This document shows, one piece after another, positions 18,321 to 24,164 of a DNA stretch of 37,922 bases. Numbering within the stretch: the first letter of the stretch is position 1; every line of letters begins with the position of its first letter. The stretch is from the IMG/VR virus record IMGVR_UViG_3300031565_000153, positions 1-37,922 of that record. One strand, 5' to 3'. The position numbers were made by a program, and so were the translations under genes. Origin of the DNA: a virus. The notes below the pieces were generated by a model, which made no database searches, was not told the DNA's origin, and saw nothing but the letters and a program-made list of their open reading frames with translations.

Positions 18321-18677
18321 CATTAACAACAACAGAAACTGAGTAAAGATACGTCCTAATAGGCGTCGCCTCATAGCCGCAAGGCTTTCGGGAAAACAAA
18401 CTTCTGATTAGACCTTCCGTGCGATCTGTATGTGCGGAAGGCTACATCTCTCTCGGTAGACAGGGATGTAGGGTAGGTCAACTACCGAAAGCGTGGGAGT
18501 CTGGGCCTAATCGCCGCATTACCACGACCGTTGTCCTCCGAAGCTGTGATGTTCTACAGTGGAAGATAGCTCTTTAGCGAATGACCATTAAGTGTTTATA
18601 CGATGGGTGACAACCAGCATCGTCAACAGCTAAACTGTTACAACTATTAGCGATGGCCGCATTGCGTCTTTTTTTTT
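18321..18677 (+). ncRNA. Autonomous structured non-coding RNA, family not recognised
   Basis: About 357 nt between a perfect sigma70 promoter and an intrinsic terminator. Visible pairings form a coherent fold. A closing stem joins 18357-18365 to 18512-18521. A GNRA hairpin AGCC-GCAA-GGCT lies at 18375-18386. The stem 18406-18411/18507-18512 (GATTAG/CTAATC) encloses the hairpin 18413-18419/18435-18441 (CCTTCCG/CGGAAGG) and an H-type pseudoknot made of 18442-18448/18465-18471 (CTACATC/GATGTAG) crossed by 18454-18459/18482-18487 (CGGTAG/CTACCG). A 3' domain has hairpins at 18600-18623 (GACA tetraloop) and 18625-18639. It lacks the tmRNA tRNA-like ends, RNase P core motifs and group I intron boxes. 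Size and genomic setting recall large phage ornate RNAs, but no match is claimed. Confidence 0.8.
18650..18677 (+). terminator. Intrinsic terminator of the non-coding RNA
   Basis: Six-base-pair stem GCGATG/CATTGC (one G-T pair) with loop GCCG at 18650-18665, followed by GTC and nine T (18669-18677). A competing stem (18650-18658 with 18678-18686) would enclose the T tract and could act as an antiterminator. A run of nine G follows at 18688-18696. Confidence 0.85.
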
Positions 18678-18816
18678 GGTCATCGCAGGGGGGGGGTATG
18701 AATCTATCTTAAATTCTGTTGTTTTTGCTTTTAGGAAGTTAAAATTAGTTGATAGCACAGCGTTAGCTGTAGCGCGCAGCGCTTCTCAGGGGAGATTGCG
18801 CCTTGAGTAAAGGCAT
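18678..18816 (+). other. Non-coding spacer with G9 tract and two tandem hairpins
   Basis: No supported gene. It holds the G9 tract (18688-18696) and two adjacent hairpins, ACAGC-GTTA-GCTGT (18757-18770) and AGCGC-GCA-GCGCT (18771-18783). Neither is followed by a T run, so they are not typical terminators. Role unknown. Confidence 0.5.
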
Positions 18817-18845
18817 TTGACAATTCGTTATTGTTGTGTTATAAT
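18817..18845 (+). promoter_or_regulatory. Sigma70 promoter for the small-gene group
   Basis: TTGACA (18817-18822), 17-nt spacer ending TTGTGT, TATAAT (18840-18845). Lies just upstream of the 125-residue frame. Confidence 0.9.
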
Positions 18846-18894
18846 ATGGATATAACGAATTAAAAGTTAAATGCGTGACTTAACAGGTGAAGAG

Positions 18895-19248
18895 ATGAAT
18901 TCTAAAGGGTATAGCACGATTGAGGTAATAAAGACCAAACAGGGTGATGGAACCTCTTATATTGAAGAGGATTCTATTGATGAGCATAAGACACAAGACA
19001 AGAAAAAGAAACCTAACAAGAAACATGGCCGACTATCTAAAGGTGAGCTATATGTTCTATCTACACCAGACAGGGCACATGGATTTTACGTAAGAAACGA
19101 AGTCGTTTACCGTCCAGATAGGTCTGTATCCTTCTTGTTGGGGATGAACTTAAAGGATGTATATTCTCTAGCTGAAATGGCTGGATGGAATATCATCCAA
19201 GCGCCAAAAAACGTTCGATTTGACAAACCAAAGGGTTTTGTGGTATAA
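18895..19248 (+). CDS. Small basic protein, unknown function
   Basis: 117 residues from ATG 18895, chosen because AGGTG lies 5 nt upstream. An earlier in-frame ATG at 18871 has no ribosome binding site and would add 8 residues. The N-terminal half is charged, with a lysine-rich stretch (TQDKKKKPNKKHGRLSKGE). The C-terminal half looks folded, with ELYVLSTPDRAHGFYVRNEV and LGMNLKDVYSLAEMAGWNII. It may bind nucleic acid, but no named domain is seen. Its last codons overlap the next promoter, whose TATAAT contains this gene's TAA stop. Confidence 0.7.
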   Translation: MNSKGYSTIEVIKTKQGDGTSYIEEDSIDEHKTQDKKKKPNKKHGRLSKGELYVLSTPDRAHGFYVRNEVVYRPDRSVSFLLGMNLKDVYSLAEMAGWNIIQAPKNVRFDKPKGFVV

Positions 19249-19249
19249 T
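19220..19249 (+). promoter_or_regulatory. Sigma70 promoter for leader peptide and downstream small genes
   Basis: TTGACA (19220-19225), 18-nt spacer ending TTGTGG, TATAAT (19244-19249). It overlaps the end of the preceding gene. Transcription is expected to start about 19256, right at the foot of the inverted repeat. Confidence 0.88.
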
Positions 19250-19256
19250 ATATAGA

Positions 19257-19333
19257 TAGAGAGAGGGTACTACATGAAACCTCCAGACTCCCAGGCTACC
19301 CACTCATCTTTCAAGAATAATACCCTCTCTCTA
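19257..19333 (+). promoter_or_regulatory. 13-bp inverted repeat in the mRNA leader
   Basis: TAGAGAGAGGGTA (19257-19269) is exactly complementary to TACCCTCTCTCTA (19321-19333), separated by 51 nt. The left arm is at the expected 5' end of the transcript and contains the possible ribosome binding site of the 25-codon leader frame. Pairing would hide it. Confidence 0.75.
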
Positions 19334-19351
19334 TATATACCAATAGGATAA
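19274..19351 (+). CDS. Possible 25-residue leader peptide
   Basis: Short frame MKPPDSQATHSSF... of 25 codons with GAGGG 6-7 nt upstream. Its TAA is 2 nt before the ATG of the next gene, so the two would be coupled. The frame lies inside the inverted repeat of the leader, so translation could open or close the stem. It is too short to prove by coding statistics. It may be a regulatory upstream frame rather than a functional peptide. Confidence 0.4.
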   Translation: MKPPDSQATHSSFKNNTLSLYIPIG

Positions 19352-19353
19352 AG

Positions 19354-19617
19354 ATGTCTAAGACGAATAGAAGGTATAACAAGACAAAGCGCCATAATAG
19401 TTTGAAGCGTAGGGATAGAAAAGATGTCGCAAAGAAAATGCAATATGTTAGTAACATCTTAGCTCTGAGAGATAAACTTGGAACGAACGGCCTAAAACAG
19501 CTTGAACTGTTAAGGGAAGATGACGAGCTAGATTTACTACTGGTAGATTTGCAAGAAGAAACGAGAAGCTATAGTGGCGACGACATACGATACGAAGACT
19601 CCATTTTACAAGATTAA
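19354..19617 (+). CDS. Small protein with basic N-terminus, unknown function
   Basis: 87 residues from ATG 19354, with AGGA 5-6 nt upstream. The first about 33 residues are strongly basic (NRRYNKTKRHNSLKRRDRKD), suggesting RNA or DNA binding. The remainder is acidic and helical (LREDDELDLLLVDLQEE). No named domain is recognised. It overlaps the next frame by 44 nt. Confidence 0.65.
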   Translation: MSKTNRRYNKTKRHNSLKRRDRKDVAKKMQYVSNILALRDKLGTNGLKQLELLREDDELDLLLVDLQEETRSYSGDDIRYEDSILQD

Positions 19618-19837
19618 TTACGGCGATTTAACTATTGACCTTGCGCCGGAAAGAGATAAAGGGCATGGATTTATCATTGTTGGTATACATAGAGGCGGCG
19701 GGAATAATAAATCTTGCGCTTGCATTACTGTTAATCTTGATGAACCCTCTTCGATAATAGAGGCCATCAAGCAGGTTGCAGAGGAGTCCAAACTTGGACA
19801 CGATATCACGGTATCGAATGAGGTATTTTGGTTTTAA
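19574..19837 (+). CDS. Small protein, unknown function, GTG start
   Basis: 87 residues starting at GTG 19574 inside the end of the preceding gene. No in-frame ATG is available before the conserved-looking body (PFYKINYGDLTIDLAPERD, HGFIIVGIHRGGGNNKS). Predicted alpha/beta, soluble. The gene ends just before the bidirectional terminator. The start is uncertain because no strong ribosome binding site precedes it. Function unknown. Confidence 0.55.
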   Translation: MATTYDTKTPFYKINYGDLTIDLAPERDKGHGFIIVGIHRGGGNNKSCACITVNLDEPSSIIEAIKQVAEESKLGHDITVSNEVFWF

Positions 19838-19875
19838 GCCTTAATGCCGTATGAGCGGCATCCTATTAGTAAGGC
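19838..19875 (+). other. Two-step hairpin between small genes and terminator
   Basis: ATGCCG-TATGAG-CGGCAT (19844-19861) nested in GCCTTA/TAAGGC (19838-19843 with 19870-19875). No T run follows. It probably works as a 3'-end or pause structure ahead of the terminator at 19885-19916. Confidence 0.5.
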
Positions 19876-19884
19876 TTGAGATAA

Positions 19885-19916
19885 AAAAAGGAGACGACAA
19901 AAATCGTCTCCTTTTT
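19885..19916. terminator. Bidirectional intrinsic terminator
   Basis: AAAAAGGAGACGA (19885-19897) pairs with TCGTCTCCTTTTT (19904-19916) around a 6-nt loop, giving a GC-rich core flanked by A and T tracts on both sides. It ends the rightward small genes and also the leftward head/tail-tube unit, whose last gene stops at 19933. Confidence 0.93.
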
Positions 19917-19932
19917 ATTTATCCTACTTTGC

Positions 19933-20340
19933 TTACGCGGCGAAGCGCTGCAAAGCCCCATCTCCGGTGAAGTCAATGTTAATCTCAACAAAGCCATCGA
20001 CGCTGGTCGATTCGCTAACCTCGAACCATGCCAGACCATACCAGTAGTTGGTAAGATCAGCGCGGGATTCGTAAAGCAGCAATGGAGCAACAGCGGTACT
20101 GCCTGCGCCAATCGCGTAACCGACAAGAGTCTCGCTGGAATCGTCGTAGTAACCGTTCATCGATCCAGTCCAGGATCGGAAACCGGCAATTTGATCGACC
20201 CAGGATGCACCAGCACTTGCAGACTGGAAGACACGGGCTTCCTGCAACTCACGAGAGATGTTAAGACTCCACTCGTTACGCTGCGGGATTTCTGTGCCAC
20301 CAATATAGGCAAGAGCGTTGATTCCTAGAATTTTAGCCAT
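19933..20340 (-). CDS. Major tail tube protein
   Basis: 135 residues, ATG 20340 with GGAGG 6 nt upstream, overlapping the glycosyltransferase stop by 8 nt. Short, beta-rich and of the size of siphovirus tail tube proteins. It has an N-terminal ILGINALAYIGGTEIPQRNE, a central FRSWTGSMNGYYDDSSET and a C-terminal VDGFVEINIDFTGDGALQRF, the last being the typical ending of tube subunits (a strand followed by GDG). It is the last gene of the first leftward unit. The chaperone and tape measure genes that usually follow are displaced by about 6.3 kb of rightward genes. No Ig-like C-terminal extension is present. Confidence 0.8.
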   Translation of the reverse strand: MAKILGINALAYIGGTEIPQRNEWSLNISRELQEARVFQSASAGASWVDQIAGFRSWTGSMNGYYDDSSETLVGYAIGAGSTAVAPLLLYESRADLTNYWYGLAWFEVSESTSVDGFVEINIDFTGDGALQRFAA

Positions 20341-21463
20341 TAGTGACCTCCGTCAAACGTCTGGTTTTAATCGCCTCAAGCAACATATCAGCTACGAACT
20401 TTGAGCGATTATTATACGTCATACCTTGAACGATATCGTAGGCTTGTTTTGCCTTGGCAATTCGTTCATCTTCGTGCGTCAGGTAGTAGCGAATTAGATT
20501 TTCAAGTTCTTTACCAGTTGTAAACGTTGGTATAGATTCGCCAAATATATCCGTAATCTCTGGTCTAGGCTCGCTTAACACAAATGCACCACAAGCTACG
20601 GCTTCAATGACTCTCGGCCCAACTGAATACGCTAGGTCTGCTTCAATATGTTGTAAATCTAGTTTGGGCGTCCAACCAAACGTTCGATTCATGTTAATCG
20701 CAATTTTCGATCCACGATAATATTGAGCAACCTCGTAATTTGGTAAACCACTATCGCTAACTACTCCGAACTCTTTAATCTTGTTGTATTCACTATCATC
20801 TGTTAATGCCCACGTCCCACACAACAAGGCGTCTATATCTGTCCAGTCAACATCGGACAAAATCTTTGCTCTCTCTGGAAAGACTGTCCCACAAAAGAAC
20901 ACATCTTTATTATATTTATCATCTACGTCGCCAGCATAATGTACAGTCTCGCTGTAAGAGTGCGGCAAGTAGAAAATAAATCTATCGTTGTTCGGATTTC
21001 TCCGCTCTGCATCTTTCTTATCGTTGACAAACAATACATCATAAAAAACAGCATACTTGTCTATGATATCATTAATGTATGGAGCTTCAGTAGCGTAACA
21101 AGCGACAATAAAGTTTCTATTAATCTCACGACGTAGCTTATGAATCTCCTCTAGCAGTACAGGCGGAAACTTACTGCCATCTATAAACAAAAGTGCATCT
21201 GGTTTCCGCAATACAATCTCGACAATTAGCTCTCGTGCCGCCCTTACTATATCATGTGTCTCATCTCCATACATGATTCCATAAGTGTTATACATTCCTT
21301 CTCTACCAAGTTTGTGATATTCAATCACGTTATGAAATGCAAATCCCCACAGGTCACTTATGTCATCTTGCTGGCCTAACCCATCCAGGTAATAATTATA
21401 CGTATCAAATGTGCTATATATCGATCCTGGGGCTACGACCATTAGCTTTAGTGTATCTTGCAT
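20333..21463 (-). CDS. CgeB-like glycosyltransferase
   Basis: 376 residues from ATG 21463, selected because GGAG (21470-21473) lies 6 nt upstream. An ATG at 21475 is possible. The C-terminal half has the GT-B features of the CgeB/DUF3880 group: KDVFFCGTVFPERAKIL, YYRGSKIAINMNRTFGWTPK, GPRVIEAVACGAFVLSEPR and a terminal TYNNRSKFVADMLLEAI. The central glutamate in PRVIEAVACG is the usual nucleotide-sugar ligand region. It probably transfers sugar from a nucleotide donor in the cytoplasm. Being between tail genes, it may glycosylate a virion protein, but a DNA or host-surface target is also possible. It overlaps both neighbours, so it is co-expressed with late genes. Confidence 0.8.
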   Translation of the reverse strand: MQDTLKLMVVAPGSIYSTFDTYNYYLDGLGQQDDISDLWGFAFHNVIEYHKLGREGMYNTYGIMYGDETHDIVRAARELIVEIVLRKPDALLFIDGSKFPPVLLEEIHKLRREINRNFIVACYATEAPYINDIIDKYAVFYDVLFVNDKKDAERRNPNNDRFIFYLPHSYSETVHYAGDVDDKYNKDVFFCGTVFPERAKILSDVDWTDIDALLCGTWALTDDSEYNKIKEFGVVSDSGLPNYEVAQYYRGSKIAINMNRTFGWTPKLDLQHIEADLAYSVGPRVIEAVACGAFVLSEPRPEITDIFGESIPTFTTGKELENLIRYYLTHEDERIAKAKQAYDIVQGMTYNNRSKFVADMLLEAIKTRRLTEVTNG

Positions 21464-21767
21464 ATCCGTCTCCATCTTCTCTTTTCTCTAGGTTCGTCTC
21501 AAGAAATGCCTTGTATCGCTCTTCGAATTCCCTGCTCGCATATAGTGAGCTAGTTGTTCCCAAAGCAGCGAGCAATCGAGACATTACACCGCCGCCAACA
21601 TTAATGACATCCCCAATTACGTTATAAGTAATACTGTTCGCAGGAATACGACCGGCATCCAAGTCAGTTCTAATATCAGACAAGTTTACCCCCTTTGGGG
21701 TGGACTTCGCTACTGGTTTCTCTTGCTCAACTTTATCTTCTACGATACTTGTATCTTTGCGTGCCAT
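21414..21767 (-). CDS. Small morphogenesis-unit protein, unknown function
   Basis: 117 residues. The N-terminal about 35 residues are charged and likely disordered (SIVEDKVEQEKPVAKSTPKG), followed by a segment ITYNVIGDVINVGGGVMSRL and a helical C-terminus (FEERYKAFLETNLEKRE). It overlaps the glycosyltransferase gene by about 50 nt. Located where small tail-completion or assembly factors are found, but without recognisable family features. Confidence 0.6.
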   Translation of the reverse strand: MARKDTSIVEDKVEQEKPVAKSTPKGVNLSDIRTDLDAGRIPANSITYNVIGDVINVGGGVMSRLLAALGTTSSLYASREFEERYKAFLETNLEKREDGDGYARYTKANGRSPRIDI

Positions 21768-21777
21768 AATTTACCCC

Positions 21778-22224
21778 TTATGATATATTATCCATTACAT
21801 CAAACTCGACAACCACAAAAACATACTCGTAGTTACCGCGAGCGTATGACATCGGCTCACTTCCAGTTCTAGGTCTAGCAACCATCACTGTGCCATCCAA
21901 CGTCGGGTTTGACGAAACAAGTTGGATAAGGTCATCTACAAATGTTCGTGCGCTCTGTAGTGGTGTGTTGTAATCAGTATTTTGTATTCTGAAAAATACG
22001 TTAATGACAATACGCCACTCAATCGTTCTACTGGCAAACTCGCTCGCCCCTCTTACGCCAAATCCAGCGTACTCCGTGATGCAACAAGTTTGTGGAGCGC
22101 CTTCTGTATTTTGAATATATGCAAATACAGCTTCGTCGCCAACCTTGCAATTGTCGGCTGTGTAATCGCTCATATTGGCTATAATCGCATTGTTTATACT
22201 CGTTACGGCATTGATAAGACTCAT
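21778..22224 (-). CDS. Tail terminator / tail completion protein-like
   Basis: 148 residues, ATG 22224 overlapping the upstream stop (4 nt). Features fit the siphovirus tail-terminator group: an N-terminal helix (LINAVTSINNAIIANM), central EWRIVINVFFRIQ, and YNTPLQSARTFVDDLIQLVS followed by C-terminal strands (YEYVFVVVEFDVMD). Such proteins cap the tail tube and make the head-tail interface. Position after the gp10-like protein agrees. Confidence 0.65.
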   Translation of the reverse strand: MSLINAVTSINNAIIANMSDYTADNCKVGDEAVFAYIQNTEGAPQTCCITEYAGFGVRGASEFASRTIEWRIVINVFFRIQNTDYNTPLQSARTFVDDLIQLVSSNPTLDGTVMVARPRTGSEPMSYARGNYEYVFVVVEFDVMDNIS

Positions 22225-22841
22225 GTAATCTCCTTTATTGCGATGCCAATTGCTTCAAGTTCTGGTCGTACTTGCTTGTACGCCTCTTCAACGTAATCAA
22301 ACATTCTTGCGCCGCTTGGCGGTAGTTTTCTGAGCCTAGACAATCCGGTAGACCCAGCCCCAACACCAGTAGCAAATGATTTTTGAATTGCAAATGCAAT
22401 CCTAGTTTGGTTCAGGTCATCCTCATTGCTAAGGTTTGGAATGTATGCCATCCAGTCGCGTAGAGCAGCAATTGTAGGAATACCTTGATTATCAAGGCTT
22501 CTCCATGTACTCTTATACGCAATGTCTGAATCGATATCCATGCGACCCGCACCGTATCTAACCTTGTGAAATGAATCTACTAACGCTCTTGACGCCGCAA
22601 ATTTTTCACCCTGTTCGCGCATTGCATCGAGCATTCTATCTGCAACAGGCTCAATAATATCATCGAGTATCTTGCCACTTGCGCTTGCTGCCTGCATCGC
22701 TAAAAGATTATCTATGCCAGGAGAGTACCTAACTTTCATTTTGACTAAATCAACACGAAATACTTTTTGGCCAAGCGATGTAGTCTTAAATGATCTTATC
22801 GTATTGCGCAATCTTGCAGAGATGACCGATATAACACTCAT
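22221..22841 (-). CDS. HK97 gp10-like head-tail joining protein
   Basis: 206 residues, ATG 22841 overlapping the connector stop. It contains LAMQAASASGKILDDIIEPV, MLDAMREQGEKFAASRALVD and a C-terminal PSGARMFDYVEEAYKQVRPE, an arrangement seen in gp10-like minor head/neck proteins. It is larger than the about 130-residue minimal form. It is expected to act at the neck. Assignment mainly from order: connector, this gene, tail terminator. Confidence 0.6.
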   Translation of the reverse strand: MSVISVISARLRNTIRSFKTTSLGQKVFRVDLVKMKVRYSPGIDNLLAMQAASASGKILDDIIEPVADRMLDAMREQGEKFAASRALVDSFHKVRYGAGRMDIDSDIAYKSTWRSLDNQGIPTIAALRDWMAYIPNLSNEDDLNQTRIAFAIQKSFATGVGAGSTGLSRLRKLPPSGARMFDYVEEAYKQVRPELEAIGIAIKEIT

Positions 22842-23428
22842 GCTACTCGAAACTTCTTTCCGAGGAATGTCTCAATGATTCCCTCGATTTTGCCGTGTAT
22901 TCCCCAGCGAATCAACGGGTCTTCTGTCGCTGCGCTTTGTCCTGGCCGATAAAACTGAATAACAGCTTCGGAACCCTCCATAGTGTGGAGATTCGCAAGT
23001 TCCTTAATTATCAAAGCAACAACAAGAGCAACAGAATAATCTATAGTCGAAGTTCCACTCGTATATACAAGTGTAACATTTTTGTCGCCTTCAGTGATAA
23101 CCTGATCGTCTGCATATGGGTTTCCTGTGTATCCAGAATCGGACAACACAATGCTTGTTGTGTCATATGATATATATGCACTATCGACAGAATACCCATC
23201 AACGGTTACGGAAGTGACAGCCGAAATTGGCGGCTGGTGTACATCTATTCTTGGCAGGTCTCGACCATCTCTGACCTCTGTTATGGATGTCGGTGCTCCA
23301 ACATTCCAAATCCCAGCAATACGGCCAACGATTCCGGTTGCCATGTTGTACCATATATCTCGCAGGTCTGATTGTTTAATGCCCGCAAGTAGAGCAACTT
23401 CTTCTTTAGAGATCATCTCCCATGCCAT
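22838..23428 (-). CDS. Head-tail connector (gp6-like adaptor)
   Basis: 196 residues. ATG 23428 overlaps the stop of the CHAT-like gene (TAATG). N-terminal helix ISKEEVALLAGIKQSDLRDI, a beta-insert with TSVTVDGYSVDSAYISYD, and a C-terminal helical part (VALVVALIIKELANLHTMEG) follow the pattern of the head-tail connector fold that docks on the portal. The insert between helices is longer than in HK97 gp6. Cytoplasmic assembly factor that becomes part of the virion. Confidence 0.7.
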   Translation of the reverse strand: MAWEMISKEEVALLAGIKQSDLRDIWYNMATGIVGRIAGIWNVGAPTSITEVRDGRDLPRIDVHQPPISAVTSVTVDGYSVDSAYISYDTTSIVLSDSGYTGNPYADDQVITEGDKNVTLVYTSGTSTIDYSVALVVALIIKELANLHTMEGSEAVIQFYRPGQSAATEDPLIRWGIHGKIEGIIETFLGKKFRVA

Positions 23429-24108
23429 TAGTATACCCCGCTACTATGCAAAAATAACAACATAAAAATTACCGAAAATAATACCAAGTTTGCTATAATC
23501 GACAATCGCAATGTTCTCGCCAGTAATCTAACAAGATCGTTGATACTTTGAAGAGATTGATCCAATTCGTCTAACGCAAGTTGTTCTGGTCTAGACAATA
23601 GAGCCTCAAGACTAACGGCAAACCCGTATGTTCCATCCTGTCCAGTTCCAGATTGCGAAAAAGCCAAAGGGTAATCAATCGATCCCTTTTCGTGCCCATT
23701 TTGATGTTCAATGTACTCGTAAAACGCAAGTGGAAATTTCCATGCGCTAAATTCTGGTATATCCATGTTGGCAAATATCGCATACGGAATGCCATGAGCA
23801 GTCGCATAAGATGCTAATTTTCCGGTGTTGCAACCGTTAAAAAAGACAAGAGATGCCTCTGCTAGTTTTGATACTGTAACAATATCTTCTGGCGATAAAA
23901 CCTCATCGCCGCTGAGCTGTATGCCTGCTGGCCCAGAGTGAGAAGCAAAGTGCAATGCATCTATTTGTTGTCCGCGCGCAGCTTGATAAACATCCTGCGT
24001 CGTAACTGTGCCATTAAGTGTCTGTACGCGATGCATTCCACTTAACGTTCGTATCTCAGATATACTATCAATATTACTCGACTCTGGTGCTATTAGCAGT
24101 ATTTTCAT
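23428..24108 (-). CDS. CHAT/caspase-like cysteine protease with C-terminal membrane anchor
   Basis: 226 residues. The N-terminal about 170 residues follow the CHAT/caspase-fold pattern: a first strand KILLIAPES, then DALHFASHSGPAGIQLSGDE, with candidate catalytic His57 in the position of the HG motif, and SLVFFNGCNTGKLA, with candidate catalytic Cys93 after a hydrophobic strand. IPYAIFANMDIP and AFYEYIEHQNG follow as later elements. Residues about 203-220 form one hydrophobic segment (SIIANLVLFSVIFMLLFL), predicted to anchor the domain to the inner membrane. The gene lies between the major capsid protein and head-tail connector genes, overlapping the latter's start. A protease here is unexpected, because the prohead protease is a separate gene. 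Substrate unknown; possibilities are host-takeover, exclusion or lysis-timing roles. Confidence 0.75.
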   Translation of the reverse strand: MKILLIAPESSNIDSISEIRTLSGMHRVQTLNGTVTTQDVYQAARGQQIDALHFASHSGPAGIQLSGDEVLSPEDIVTVSKLAEASLVFFNGCNTGKLASYATAHGIPYAIFANMDIPEFSAWKFPLAFYEYIEHQNGHEKGSIDYPLAFSQSGTGQDGTYGFAVSLEALLSRPEQLALDELDQSLQSINDLVRLLARTLRLSIIANLVLFSVIFMLLFLHSSGVY

Positions 24109-24129
24109 AGTTCTCTTATCTTTGTGTAT

Positions 24130-24147
24130 GGGGGGCCGAAGCCCCCC
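24130..24147 (-). promoter_or_regulatory. Very stable UUCG hairpin downstream of the capsid gene
   Basis: Minus strand GGGGGGC-TTCG-GCCCCCC: seven GC pairs closed by a c(UUCG)g tetraloop, 17 nt after the capsid stop and 21 nt before the next ATG. No T run follows, so it is more likely a 3'-end stabiliser or processing boundary that sets capsid mRNA above downstream mRNA than a full terminator. Confidence 0.75.
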
Positions 24148-24164
24148 AATACATTTACTGTATC

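Noticed and set aside
18321-18677. tmRNA, RNase P RNA or group I intron
   Set aside because: No tRNA-like ends or tag frame, no RNase P core motifs, and no recognisable P/Q/R/S intron boxes or interrupted exon.
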